From assembly GCA_009788065.1 (NCBI GenBank), contig WQSF01000020.1, forward strand, positions 1 through 33,631: a DNA stretch of 33,631 bases, read 5' to 3'. The notes beneath the pieces are model-generated. The model searched no databases. It was not told the origin of the DNA and saw only the letters and a program-made list of their open reading frames with translations. Positions 1 through 6,529 of this stretch are shown here, one piece after another (position 1 is the first letter of the stretch; every line of letters starts with the position of its first letter). Source of the stretch: Treponema sp. (GTDB taxonomy: Bacteria; Spirochaetota; Spirochaetia; Treponematales; Breznakiellaceae). Both the position numbers and the translations under genes were made by a program.

Positions 1-167
1 GTGTTTTTATTGGAAAATTCATTGCTGAAATTCCTGTAAAACATGACAGCCTCGCTTTGCGTCAGCACCTTGTCCAAATCTTCGAAGGGGAAGACCGCAA
101 TGCTCTCCTGCGCGAACAACACCGCCGCAAGAACCGCAAAAGCCATTGTTAAAATCATTCTTTTCAT
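1..167 (-). CDS. secreted CsgG/LpoB-like array protein, cut by left edge (g1)
   Basis: Only the first 55 codons are in the window. The ATG at 167 follows a clear AGGAGAAAAG ribosome site at 171-180. The peptide opens with MKRMILTMAFAVLAAVLFAQ, a signal peptide ending in the same LFAQ cleavage motif as its neighbours, then continues ESIAVFPFEDLDKV. That stretch is almost the same as the start of the mature proteins encoded at 5581-6429 and 6518-7504. It is therefore the eighth member of the tandem array and carries the second type of N-terminal domain. Its C-terminal domain, which by analogy should be DUF1566 with a variable tip, lies beyond the left edge. Partial, but family membership is clear. 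Confidence 0.85.
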   Translation of the reverse strand, partial: MKRMILTMAFAVLAAVLFAQESIAVFPFEDLDKVLTQSEAVMFYRNFSNEFSNKN

Positions 168-194
168 TTTCTTTTCTCCTTATAATTTTTTTGA

Positions 195-258
195 GGGAAC
201 ATTCCCCCAAACCCCCTTTAAAAATTTTTAATAGTTAAAGGGTTAAATAGTTAAATTG
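195..258 (-). repeat. duplicated intergenic block behind g2
   Basis: Second copy of the block at 7535-7590, sharing AAAGGGTTAAATAGTTAAAT and a preceding run of C and A bases (CCCCCAAACCCCC). The match runs on into the 3' ends of g2 and g8, which share the rare ending ...CACGTCCGT or TACGTCCGT. g2 and g8 therefore share both the end of the gene and its 3' flank. Confidence 0.65.
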
Positions 259-381
259 TTAAAAAGCCCGAACGGCACGGACGTGGTAGTTGCGGTTCTT
301 GTAAGTGTTGTACTGTCTGCCACCACTGCCGAATTCCTGATACCACGCGTAACTGTAATCGAGCTGCGACGAAGACCAGTA
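259..381 (-). other. hypervariable C-terminal cassette of g2
   Basis: Runs from the TAC of YWSSSQ to the TAA. The scaffold codons TCT TCG TCG CAG, GCG TGG, CAG, TTC and AAG match the other copies. The five codons after SSSQ are CTC GAT TAC AGT TAC (LDYSY), mostly NNC or NNT. One variable position carries GAA and breaks the NNY pattern. Interpreted as a DGR-type variable region by codon pattern only. Confidence 0.55.
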
Positions 382-1377
382 ATCATTGCCACTAAAACCG
401 CCCAAGCCTTTCGCTTTTAAATTCTTATACATTAGATTAAGTTGATCTTTATCCGGCAAATACCATCCTGTAATTCCATTAATATTAAGTTGACGACACC
501 GGCTGACAGCATTATCCCATGCTGCGCTAAATTCAGTATTGGCAGGAGCTGCTTCCAAATATCTCCAGCCGTCATTATTGTTTCCCTTATCGTAGAATAC
601 ATATCCTCCGCCGGGTCCTATTGCTCCCATATAATATTTGAACTCCATCTTCGTTATGCCTCTTTGCGTAATAGTTACCGTATTGCTCAATTCACTTCCA
701 TTTGCAAAAACCATTTTTACCGTGTACGTTCCGGGTTTTTCTATCGGTATTGAATGTTTATCGTTGTCCCACAATGTCGCTATTTCTTCGTTCTGGAAAT
801 AAAGCGTTCCTCCTTCTTTTGTGCTAACCTCAATAGAAATTCCTGTCGCGGCGGGCGTTCTTCTTGCCTGCCCCTGCACAATCGCGCCTTTTTCGTCCGC
901 GGACATTCCGGCTGCGAACTTTGCCATTAACGAATTTATTCCGTTAAATAATTCACGCGAGCCGCTTCCCATAAAATCATTGTCGCTGTGTGAAAACTGC
1001 CCTGTGCTTACGTCAAGCACGCGCACCGTTACAGCGTAATCGTTTCCCATTGCGTCTAACGAACCTGTTACAATGTAGCTGATGTTTTGCAATTGCAGTT
1101 TCTTTAGGTTTTCCGAGCTTGAGATACTTCTTACCTGTATTTTTTGGTTTTCAAGCAGTTTGTCAATATCGTCCCTTGTAATGATCTGGTATTTTCTTGT
1201 TCCCACCATCTGGCTTTCTACAAGGTTGCGCACGGTTATCGCGTCCGCTTTTGTTTTTTCATTGCTGATGTTTGTATTAAATTCAACAACAGCAAGCCGC
1301 GGCAAAGCAGTCTCCTGCGCGAAAAGCCCTATGGAAAGCAGAGCCAGTAACGCGGCTAATAAAATAAATCTTTTCAT
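259..1377 (-). CDS. secreted CsgG-like / DUF1566 variable-tip protein with extra beta domain (g2)
   Basis: 372 residues. The ATG at 1377 is chosen because TTTTGGAGGT lies just upstream; the frame stays open further only across the tail of the next gene. Residues 1-21 are a signal peptide ending LFAQ. About 24-165 form a CsgG/LpoB-like domain (PRLAVVEF, ITRDDIDKLLENQ, ISYIVTGSL, VRVLDVSTG). About 180-250 is a segment not found in its paralogues (GGTLYFQNE, PGTYTVKMVF), which looks like a PEGA-type beta sandwich. From about 250 to the end is a DUF1566 domain (GPGGGYVFYDKG, WRYLEAAP, WYLPDKDQLNLMYKNL, YWSSSQ, VRAVRAF). The last 40 codons are the hypervariable cassette. Likely exported to the envelope or surface. 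The ligand is unknown. Confidence 0.8.
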   Translation of the reverse strand: MKRFILLAALLALLSIGLFAQETALPRLAVVEFNTNISNEKTKADAITVRNLVESQMVGTRKYQIITRDDIDKLLENQKIQVRSISSSENLKKLQLQNISYIVTGSLDAMGNDYAVTVRVLDVSTGQFSHSDNDFMGSGSRELFNGINSLMAKFAAGMSADEKGAIVQGQARRTPAATGISIEVSTKEGGTLYFQNEEIATLWDNDKHSIPIEKPGTYTVKMVFANGSELSNTVTITQRGITKMEFKYYMGAIGPGGGYVFYDKGNNNDGWRYLEAAPANTEFSAAWDNAVSRCRQLNINGITGWYLPDKDQLNLMYKNLKAKGLGGFSGNDYWSSSQLDYSYAWYQEFGSGGRQYNTYKNRNYHVRAVRAF

Positions 1378-1402
1378 ATTACCTCCAAAAATTATTACTA
1401 TA
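1378..1402 (-). repeat. repeated array junction (stop to Shine-Dalgarno)
   Basis: The spacer reads ATATAGTAATAATTTTTGGA on the minus strand and continues with GGT and the start codon region. Close copies sit at 4545-4570, 5531-5562 and 6430-6461, always joining a TTTTTAA end to the next GGAGG and MKR start. The repeat supports growth of the array by unequal recombination at the junctions and supplies each gene with its own ribosome site. Confidence 0.7.
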
Positions 1403-1522
1403 TTAAAAAGCGCGGATAGCGCGAACTGAGACCGTAATTTCCTTGTCGTAGTTGAGTTGATTGCCATTGAGGAAACTCTGGAGCCACGAGCTACCACTAT
1501 CGCTCTGCGACGAAGACCAGTA
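1403..1522 (-). other. hypervariable C-terminal cassette of g3
   Basis: After TCT TCG TCG CAG come AGC GAT AGT GGT AGC, then TCG TGG CTC CAG AGT TTC CTC. The third bases agree with the sister copies column by column (C, T, T, T, C), while bases 1-2 differ. Ends GCT TTT TAA. Confidence 0.55.
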
Positions 1523-2422
1523 AATAAATGTCAAATTGGTTGTATCTCCTCTTGTTACAAAATTCCCTAGTCCCTTCGCTTTTAAATTTCTATACATCAA
1601 GTCCAGCTCATCTTTGCTTGGTAAGAACCAGTCTTTGATGCTGTCAAAATCCAAACTTGTGCAAAGTTGAGCCGCTCTTCTGTTTTCTCCTTTGCTTTTT
1701 AAATACTCCACGATAAGCTGCGTGTTTCTTTTTCCTGAACCAACCGCGGTTGATGTTCCTGCTACATCATGCTGATACGCTCCCCATTGTGCGCGAAATT
1801 CTGTTTCTAAAGGCGCCACTTCCAAATACCTCCAGCCGCCGGAAAATACTCCTTTGTCATAAAATATTATTCCTCCGGCAGGACCTGTATCTCCTATTTT
1901 GTAAGTTCTTCCTGTACCCTGTACAATCGCACCTCCTTCATCTGCGGACATACCGGAATTAAACTTTTTCATTAAATTGGTGATACCATTGAATAATTCA
2001 CGAGAACCACTGTTTATAAAATCATTGTCGCTGTGGGAATAGCGTCCTGTACTCACGTCAAGTATTCTAATTGTAATTACATAATCATTTTCATTTGCGT
2101 TTAACGAGCCAGTTACAATGTAACTTATATTCTGCAATTGCAATTTCTTAAGGTTTTCCGCGCTTGAAATACTGCTTACTTGTATACGCTGATTCGCGAT
2201 TAATTTATCTATATCTTCACGGGTAATTATTTCATATTTCCCGGTTTTTACCATTTCGCTTTCTGCTACTTCTCTTACTGTTATCGCGTCTCGTTTTATT
2301 TTGGCGGTATTGTCATTAACCGCAAACTCTACAACAGCGAGCCGGGGGAGAGCGGTCTCCTGCGCGAAAAGTTCTGCACTTAGCAGAGCTAACAACGCAA
2401 GCAATACAATAAATCTTTTCAT
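1403..2422 (-). CDS. secreted CsgG-like / DUF1566 variable-tip protein (g3)
   Basis: 339 residues. The ATG at 2422 follows AAGGAGTGTTTGA. Residues 1-21 are a signal peptide (ending ELFAQ). About 24-165 is a CsgG/LpoB-like domain (PRLAVVEFAV, IITREDIDKLI, QNISYIVTGSL, RILDVSTG). A short linker leads to the DUF1566 domain at about 170-339 (GDTGPAGGIIFYDKG, WRYLEVAP, GSGKRNTQLI, DWFLPSKDELDLMYRNL, YWSSSQ, VRAIRAF). Its first 170 codons are nearly identical in DNA to those of the gene at 3516-4544, which points to recent duplication or gene conversion, whereas the tip after YWSSSQ differs at most variable positions. It ends 25 bases before the next member, so co-transcription is likely. Function inferred as a surface ligand-binding protein; the ligand is unknown. 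Confidence 0.8.
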   Translation of the reverse strand: MKRFIVLLALLALLSAELFAQETALPRLAVVEFAVNDNTAKIKRDAITVREVAESEMVKTGKYEIITREDIDKLIANQRIQVSSISSAENLKKLQLQNISYIVTGSLNANENDYVITIRILDVSTGRYSHSDNDFINSGSRELFNGITNLMKKFNSGMSADEGGAIVQGTGRTYKIGDTGPAGGIIFYDKGVFSGGWRYLEVAPLETEFRAQWGAYQHDVAGTSTAVGSGKRNTQLIVEYLKSKGENRRAAQLCTSLDFDSIKDWFLPSKDELDLMYRNLKAKGLGNFVTRGDTTNLTFIYWSSSQSDSGSSWLQSFLNGNQLNYDKEITVSVRAIRAF

Positions 2423-2458
2423 TCAAACACTCCTTGTTTTGCTTTATAAAAAATATGG

Positions 2459-2487
2459 TTTACATTTTTTAAAATATTGATTATATT
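2459..2487 (+). promoter_or_regulatory. promoter of the BrnT-like toxin gene
   Basis: TTTACA at 2459-2464 and TATATT at 2482-2487 are 17 bases apart. The GTG start follows 6 bases after the -10 box with no Shine-Dalgarno, so the transcript may be leaderless. Confidence 0.5.
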
Positions 2488-2493
2488 AATAAA

Positions 2494-2751
2494 GTGAATA
2501 TTTCTGTTGAGTTCAACACTTCTGCTTTCAAGCATGGTTTCACCGAATCTGCTATAAGGAAAGCTATGATTAATGCTATTTATGATGATATTTGGGATGA
2601 AATAGATGACAAGCACCTGCTTTTGGGCTTTGATGATAATGGCAATTTGCTTGAAATTATGTATAATATTATTGATGAACAAACTGTGAACGTGTTTCAC
2701 ACAATGAAATGCCGCAGCATTTATTATCATTTGATAAATAATGGAGGTTAA
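2494..2751 (+). CDS. BrnT/RelE-type toxin-like protein
   Basis: 85 residues starting at a GTG; no ATG is available near the start and no ribosome site is seen. Visible features are FKHGF near the N-terminus, a central LLLGFDDNGNLLEIMYNI segment and a closing VFHTMKCRSIYYHL. This layout (a short basic start, beta strands ending in VFHAM-type sequence, one terminal helix) is what small BrnT-like or DUF4258-like RNase toxins show. Its last codons contain the GGAGG that serves the next gene, so the two are translationally linked as toxin and antitoxin. It lies head-to-head with g3 inside the array. Family placement is from memory of such pairs and is moderate; the pairing itself is clear. Confidence 0.55.
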   Translation: MNISVEFNTSAFKHGFTESAIRKAMINAIYDDIWDEIDDKHLLLGFDDNGNLLEIMYNIIDEQTVNVFHTMKCRSIYYHLINNGG

Positions 2752-2755
2752 ATTT

Positions 2756-2989
2756 ATGGCAAGAATGACAGATGAAGAAGCTGACGCTCTTGATGAACAA
2801 GTAACAAAAAATCCGCCAAAAGTAACTGGTGACGGGAAAAGCGGTTTTTTTATGAAACACAAAGGAAATGTTGTTATTTTAGATGATGTATCATCAACTT
2901 GGCTTCGAGCAAAATCAGAATCTACGCATAAATCACCTTCTGATATTATCAGCGAAATGATACGAGAAAAAATTGCTTTTGCTTCATAA
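2756..2989 (+). CDS. BrnA-like antitoxin
   Basis: 77 residues. The ATG at 2756 is preferred over the in-frame ATG at 2741 because GGAGG lies at 2743-2747, within the last codons of the toxin gene. The N-terminus MARMTDEEADALDEQVTKNP resembles BrnA-like antitoxins (an acidic helix followed by a P-P-K-V turn). The C-terminus (SSTWLRAKSESTHKSPSDIISEMIREKIA) reads as a ribbon-helix-helix-like DNA-binding and dimer segment. Expected to neutralise the upstream toxin and repress the shared promoter. Family placement moderate. Confidence 0.6.
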   Translation: MARMTDEEADALDEQVTKNPPKVTGDGKSGFFMKHKGNVVILDDVSSTWLRAKSESTHKSPSDIISEMIREKIAFAS

Positions 2990-2992
2990 ATA

Positions 2993-3088
2993 TCACATTT
3001 CATTGTTATAATATCCCGCTCCTCCACCCTCAAATATCCCTGCACTTAGCAGAGCAAGTAATCCAAGCAACAAAACAAATCTTTTCAT
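2993..3088 (-). pseudogene. signal-peptide fossil of another array member
   Basis: The ATG at 3088 is followed by MKRFVLLLGLLALLSAGIF, clearly the start of an array protein. It then reads EGGGAGYYNNEM and stops at the TGA at 2993-2995, giving 31 codons. The usual AQ cleavage site and the whole mature protein are missing. Its leader, AAGGAGTGTTTGA before the ATG, is the same as that of g3. The simplest reading is that the toxin-antitoxin unit entered behind the signal peptide of an array gene, or that recombination swapped the body away and left the start behind. Confidence 0.75.
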
Positions 3089-3099
3089 TCAAACACTCC

Positions 3100-3128
3100 T
3101 TGTTCTTTATTTCAATTTGCTATATACT
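3100..3128 (+). promoter_or_regulatory. promoter of the YefM-like gene
   Basis: TTGTTC at 3100-3105 and TATACT at 3123-3128 are exactly 17 bases apart. The ATG follows after 7 bases with no ribosome site, so a leaderless mRNA is likely. The promoter overlaps the leader of the fossil gene on the other strand. Confidence 0.5.
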
Positions 3129-3135
3129 TTGTTTC

Positions 3136-3396
3136 ATGGAAACGATATATAAATTGAATGCGCAGGATCTTACCTCCAGTTTTGTAGCTTCTGTTCAAAG
3201 TGCGTACCTCGATCGTGATATCGAAATAACTGTACGCGAAGCAGATTCCTCTATGGATGAAACTGAATATTTAATGCTATCCCCTGCTAATCGTACCCAT
3301 ATAACAAACGCAATTGAAAATATCGAAAATGGCAAAAATATAATTTATTTTAAAAATCTTGAACAAGCCATAGAAAAAGCAGAAAAGGCATCATAA
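3136..3396 (+). CDS. YefM/Phd-like orphan antitoxin
   Basis: 86 residues from the ATG at 3136 (METIYKLNAQDL). The C-terminal half, DETEYLMLSPANR followed by ITNAIENIENGKN, matches the toxin-binding part of YefM (E-E-T-x-Y-L-L-x-S-P-A-N then a helix ending in a GK turn). The N-terminal half is less typical. It stops 2 bases before the remnant of a YoeB toxin in another frame, which fixes the identification: it is the antitoxin of a YefM/YoeB pair whose toxin has been largely deleted. It may persist as an anti-addiction protein or be decaying. Confidence 0.7.
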   Translation: METIYKLNAQDLTSSFVASVQSAYLDRDIEITVREADSSMDETEYLMLSPANRTHITNAIENIENGKNIIYFKNLEQAIEKAEKAS

Positions 3397-3398
3397 GT

Positions 3399-3503
3399 AA
3401 TTGGTCGGGGTATTGGTCTCGCCGCATTACCTATGAGCATAGATTGATTTATAAGGTTTCTGCTGATAGTGTCTTTATTGCTTCTTGTAAATATCATTAC
3501 TAA
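3399..3503 (+). pseudogene. yoeB: C-terminal remnant of YoeB toxin
   Basis: Immediately after the antitoxin stop, the frame from 3399 reads 34 codons to the TAA at 3501-3503. It includes GYWSRRI, EHRLIYKV and the terminal SCKYHY. These match the last third of YoeB, whose E. coli form ends in a WSRRI, EHRLVY and CRYHY pattern. The family is about 84-90 residues long, so roughly the first 50 codons and the start codon are missing, including the helical part and the catalytic glutamate region. The catalytic arginine and the terminal H-Y are still encoded. No start codon serves it, so it is a deletion remnant. Confidence 0.85.
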
Positions 3504-3515
3504 CCTCTAACTCCC

Positions 3516-3635
3516 TTAAAAAGCCCGTATGGCACGAACTGAGTAGGTACTACCCTTGTAGTTGTAGCCTTGATTGCCATTGTCGAAATTCTGATCCCAC
3601 GCGTTACCATTACTGTCCTGCGACGAAGACCAGTA
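3516..3635 (-). other. hypervariable C-terminal cassette of g4
   Basis: After TCT TCG TCG CAG come GAC AGT AAT GGT AAC, then GCG TGG GAT CAG AAT TTC GAC AAT GGC. This copy is rich in unmutated-looking AAT/AAC codons, so it may be the closest in the window to the hypothetical template. Confidence 0.55.
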
Positions 3636-4544
3636 AACATGAGTCCAATTTGTTCTGTCTTCTCTCGTAATAAAATTCCCCAGACCTTTCTGTGCGAGAT
3701 TCTTATACATCAAGTCAAGCTCATCTTTGCTAGGTAAAAACCAGTCTTTAATGCCGTTAAAATCCAAACTTGCACAAAGTAGAGCCGCTCGTCCGTTTTC
3801 ACCTTTACTTCTAAGATGTTCTACAATAAGCTGCGTGTTCCTTTTGCCGGAACTTATCACTGTTCCTGTCCCCGCCACGTCCTGTTGGTACGCTCCCCAC
3901 TGAGCGCGGAATTCTGTTTCAAAAGGCGCCGCTTCCAGATACCTCCAGCCATCGGAAATATTTCCCTTGTCATAAAAAATTATTCCGCCTGCTGGTCCTG
4001 TATCTCCAATCTTATATGCTGCTGCACCTCTTCTTGATTGTCCCTGTACAATCGCACCTCCTTCTTCAGTTGACATACCGGAATTAAACTTTTTCATTAA
4101 ATTGGTGATACCATTGAATAACTCACGAGAACCACTGTCTACAAAATCATTATCACTGTGGGAATAGCGTCCTGTACTCACGTCAAGTATTCTAATTGTA
4201 ATTACATAATCATTTTCATTTGCGTTTAACGAGCCGGTTACAATGTAACTGATATTCTGCAATTGCAATTTTTTAAGGTTTTCCGCGCTTGCTATACTGC
4301 TAACCTGTATACGCTGATTCACGATTAATTTATCAATATCTTCACGGGTAATTATTTCATATTTCCCGGTTTTTACCATTTCGCTTTCAGCCACTTCTCT
4401 TACTGTTATCGCGTCTCGTTTTATTTTGGCGGTATTGTCATTAACCGCAAACTCCACAACAGCGAGCCGGGGGAGAGTTGCAGTTTGAGCGAAGATTAAT
4501 GTCGTTAATAATGATGTTATAATTAATAAAACCAATCTTTTCAT
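3516..4544 (-). CDS. secreted CsgG-like / DUF1566 variable-tip protein (g4)
   Basis: 342 residues; the ATG at 4544 follows TTTTGGAGGAAAT. The signal peptide differs from the other members (MKRLVLLIITSLLTTLIFAQ), but the CsgG/LpoB-like domain at about 22-165 is nearly identical to that of g3 (PRLAVVEFAV, IITREDIDKLI, SYIVTGSL, DVSTG). The DUF1566 domain spans about 175-342 (GDTGPAGGIIFYDKG, WRYLEAAP, GSGKRNT replaced by SSGKRNT, DWFLPSKDELDLMYKNL, YWSSSQ, VRAIRAF). This is the first array member on the promoter side of the toxin-antitoxin island, which lies just downstream of its stop. Readthrough from here to g3 would have to cross the island in antisense. Confidence 0.8.
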   Translation of the reverse strand: MKRLVLLIITSLLTTLIFAQTATLPRLAVVEFAVNDNTAKIKRDAITVREVAESEMVKTGKYEIITREDIDKLIVNQRIQVSSIASAENLKKLQLQNISYIVTGSLNANENDYVITIRILDVSTGRYSHSDNDFVDSGSRELFNGITNLMKKFNSGMSTEEGGAIVQGQSRRGAAAYKIGDTGPAGGIIFYDKGNISDGWRYLEAAPFETEFRAQWGAYQQDVAGTGTVISSGKRNTQLIVEHLRSKGENGRAALLCASLDFNGIKDWFLPSKDELDLMYKNLAQKGLGNFITREDRTNWTHVYWSSSQDSNGNAWDQNFDNGNQGYNYKGSTYSVRAIRAF

Positions 4545-4570
4545 ATTTCCTCCAAAATATTTTTACTATA

Positions 4571-4696
4571 TTAAAAAGACCTAATGGGACGGACTGAGTA
4601 GGTTCTATGCTTTCCGTAGTCGCTGTTACCAATACTGCCATTGTAGAAATTCTGACCAAACGCGTAACTGCCATCGGACTGCGACGAAGAAAAGTA
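4571..4696 (-). other. hypervariable C-terminal cassette of g5
   Basis: After TCT TCG TCG CAG come TCC GAT GGC AGT TAC, then GCG TTT GGT CAG AAT TTC TAC AAT GGC. TGG has become TTT at two scaffold positions, which adenine mutagenesis alone would not produce. This copy has therefore also drifted. Confidence 0.5.
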
Positions 4697-5530
4697 TCTA
4701 TCATCACTAAAACTACCAATTCCTTTTACTTTCAAATTTTTATACATTAAATCCAGCTCATCTCTACTTGGTATAAACCAGTCGCGGTAGCCACTATAAT
4801 TTAAATTACTGCAAAATTGTGAAGCTGTATTTTGCCATTTTCTCGCATTGGCTTCAGCAAGCATAAACTCTGTATTCCGCTTACCACTACCTATTACAGT
4901 ATGTGCCCCACTTACATTACCATCACCCCACCTAGCTACAAATTCCAACTCAAGCGGAGCAGCTTCCAAATATCTCCAATTATTGGAATAGTTACCTTTA
5001 TCATAAAAAATAAATCCGCCTGCAGGACCTTTATCACCGATTTTATATACGATTGTTGATCTTGGTTTTGGAAGTTTTTCCATTAATTCTTTTACAAAAC
5101 CCTGCATTTTATCAAATACTTCGCTCATATCTTTCATTCTTAGAGTAGATGAAGAAATGATTTGCGCGGTGTTTAAATCAAGTATTGTTGAGGTTAAAGC
5201 GGACGAACCGGCAATTACCATAACAGAACCTTGAATGATACTGCTTGCGTTTAACGCTTTTCCTAACTGAACAACTCTTTCGTTGTTTGTCCAGTCTGAT
5301 GCCTGAAACTTCATTTCCGCCATAATTTTGTCTAAACTGCTTCTGTTTACCACATTAACAGAGCCGTCAGAAACTAATGCCGCTATAAATAAATCTGTAA
5401 TAGCATCAGCGTCATCCTTTGTAAGCCCGCTTCGCGCTTCAAACGTGCTTACAGCAACTGTAAGCTGCTGCGCAAAAAGCCCTGCACCCAGCAGAGCCAT
5501 TAACGCGACAATTAAAACAAATCTTTTCAT
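4571..5530 (-). CDS. secreted CsgG-like / DUF1566 variable-tip protein, third N-domain type (g5)
   Basis: 319 residues; the ATG at 5530 follows TCTGGAGGTAAT. The signal peptide (MKRFVLIVALMALLGAGLFAQ) is close to that of g7 and g8. The N-terminal domain at about 23-150 is again CsgG/LpoB-like but of a distinct subtype (LTVAVSTFEARSGL, VNVVNRSSLDKIMAEM, SSIIQGSVMV, LDLNTAQI). A short linker leads to a DUF1566 domain (GDKGPAGGFIFYDKG, WRYLEAAP, GSGKRNTEF, DWFIPSRDELDLMYKNL, FSSSQ, VRPIRSF). The tip has FSSSQ and AFGQ, where its sisters have WSSSQ and AW, so two scaffold tryptophans have become phenylalanine. Confidence 0.8.
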   Translation of the reverse strand: MKRFVLIVALMALLGAGLFAQQLTVAVSTFEARSGLTKDDADAITDLFIAALVSDGSVNVVNRSSLDKIMAEMKFQASDWTNNERVVQLGKALNASSIIQGSVMVIAGSSALTSTILDLNTAQIISSSTLRMKDMSEVFDKMQGFVKELMEKLPKPRSTIVYKIGDKGPAGGFIFYDKGNYSNNWRYLEAAPLELEFVARWGDGNVSGAHTVIGSGKRNTEFMLAEANARKWQNTASQFCSNLNYSGYRDWFIPSRDELDLMYKNLKVKGIGSFSDDRYFSSSQSDGSYAFGQNFYNGSIGNSDYGKHRTYSVRPIRSF

Positions 5531-5577
5531 ATTACCTCCAGAAAATTATTACTATATTAAAAAGCCCGTTACAGTGC

Positions 5578-5592
5578 CGCTCAGAATGAGCG
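5578..5592. repeat. hairpin at the 3' end of g6
   Basis: CGCTCA, GAA, TGAGCG: a perfect 6-bp inverted repeat with a 3-base loop. It spans the stop codon at the end of the variable cassette. The same hairpin ends g7 at 6515-6529. Confidence 0.7.
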
Positions 5593-5700
5593 TATGGCAC
5601 GAACTGAGTAAGTACTAACCTTGGTGAAGTTGTTCTGATTGCCACTGCTGAAATACTGACCCCACGCGTAATTACTACCGAGCTGCGACGAAGACCAGTA
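5581..5700 (-). other. hypervariable C-terminal cassette of g6
   Basis: After TCT TCG TCG CAG come CTC GGT AGT AAT TAC, then GCG TGG GGT CAG TAT TTC AGC AGT GGC. Scaffold codons are identical to g4 and g8 although the N-terminal domains are of different subtypes. Confidence 0.55.
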
Positions 5701-6429
5701 AGCACTTGTTCCAAAACCACCCATACTCTTCGATTTTAAATTCTTGTACATCAAGTCAAGCTCAGATTGACTGGGAAGTTTCCAATCTGTAAAACCTCCT
5801 CCTCTGTGATTCCGCGCGGCTCTTATCGCGTCATCCCAGTTAAATGTACCTAAGTCCATGCTGCACTCCATGTATATTCCGTTCTCAGCAAAAAAAACAA
5901 AACCTCCTCCTGGTCCTTTATCTCCTATTTTGTAAACTTTAGGAGGTTGATTTGCTATAATCACTTCCTGCATATTCTTAACAAGCTCAGGTATCTTGTC
6001 AAAAAGTTCATCTATATTAGTTACGCGCAATGAAGTACCTCCAGGCAGTTGTTGAAGCTCAGGATAATTGTATAAAGATACGGATATGCTTATCCTGCTT
6101 CCAACTTTTCCTATTACGCCTGACAATATCTGCGTACCGTTTAAAACTCTCTGCATTTCTGCGGTTTTTGCTTTTGCAGAAAAATCACTTAACTGGAAAG
6201 CGGCTTCTGTATTAATTAGTTTTTCCACTTCCTGACGCGGTACAATTTTAAATTTCCCTGCGTTTTTATTGGTAAATTCATTACTGAACTCGCGGTAAAA
6301 CATTACATATTCGTTTCGTGTAAATACCTTGTCTAGGTCTTCGAATGGAAAGACAGCGATACTTTCTTGCGCGAAAAGCTCTGCACATTTCAGAGCTAAT
6401 AAGCCAACCAACAAAACTATTCTTTTCAT
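5581..6429 (-). CDS. secreted CsgG-like / DUF1566 variable-tip protein, short form (g6)
   Basis: 282 residues; the ATG at 6429 follows TCTGGAGGTAATT. The signal peptide ends ELFAQ. The N-terminal domain at about 22-150 is the second subtype, shared with g1 and g7 (ESIAVFPFEDLDKVF, KIVPRQEVEKLIN, NGTQILSGVIGKV, ISISVSLYNYP). The DUF1566 part is short: after GDKGPGGGFVFF it goes to ENGIYMECSMDLGTFNWDDAI rather than the WRYLEAAP and GSGKRNT segments, then WKLPSQSELDLMYKNL, YWSSSQ and VRAIRSF. The 3' end differs from most sisters: the stop is TGA inside a small hairpin, and a CGGGCTTTTTAA end survives 10 bases beyond it. Confidence 0.8.
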   Translation of the reverse strand: MKRIVLLVGLLALKCAELFAQESIAVFPFEDLDKVFTRNEYVMFYREFSNEFTNKNAGKFKIVPRQEVEKLINTEAAFQLSDFSAKAKTAEMQRVLNGTQILSGVIGKVGSRISISVSLYNYPELQQLPGGTSLRVTNIDELFDKIPELVKNMQEVIIANQPPKVYKIGDKGPGGGFVFFAENGIYMECSMDLGTFNWDDAIRAARNHRGGGFTDWKLPSQSELDLMYKNLKSKSMGGFGTSAYWSSSQLGSNYAWGQYFSSGNQNNFTKVSTYSVRAIRSF

Positions 6430-6514
6430 AATTACCTCCAGAAAATTATTACTATATTAAAAAGTCCATTACTGCAAGCGCAACAGTGCCTATATAATAG
6501 TTTCTATACAGTAC

Positions 6515-6529
6515 CGCTCAGAATGAGCG
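6515..6529. repeat. hairpin at the 3' end of g7
   Basis: Identical to the element at 5578-5592: CGCTCA, GAA, TGAGCG. It contains the TGA of g7. Confidence 0.7.

Noticed and set aside
19-210. A 63-codon minus-strand frame at the left edge
   Set aside because: It is out of frame with the MKR signal peptide starting at 167, which has a ribosome site and clear homology to g6 and g7.
442-753. Plus-strand frames opposite the array genes (also 1082-1429, 6997-7326, 8300-8608)
   Set aside because: They recur opposite the paralogous coding sequence and show no ribosome site or family features, so they are shadows of the minus-strand genes.
2419-3045. A 208-codon minus-strand frame across the toxin-antitoxin pair
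   Set aside because: It is antisense to two well-supported plus-strand genes, has no ribosome site and no recognisable domain, and reads through the fossil in the wrong frame.
2423-3515. An insertion sequence or transposase at the island
   Set aside because: No transposase frame and no terminal inverted repeats were seen; only toxin-antitoxin parts and the duplicated leader are present.
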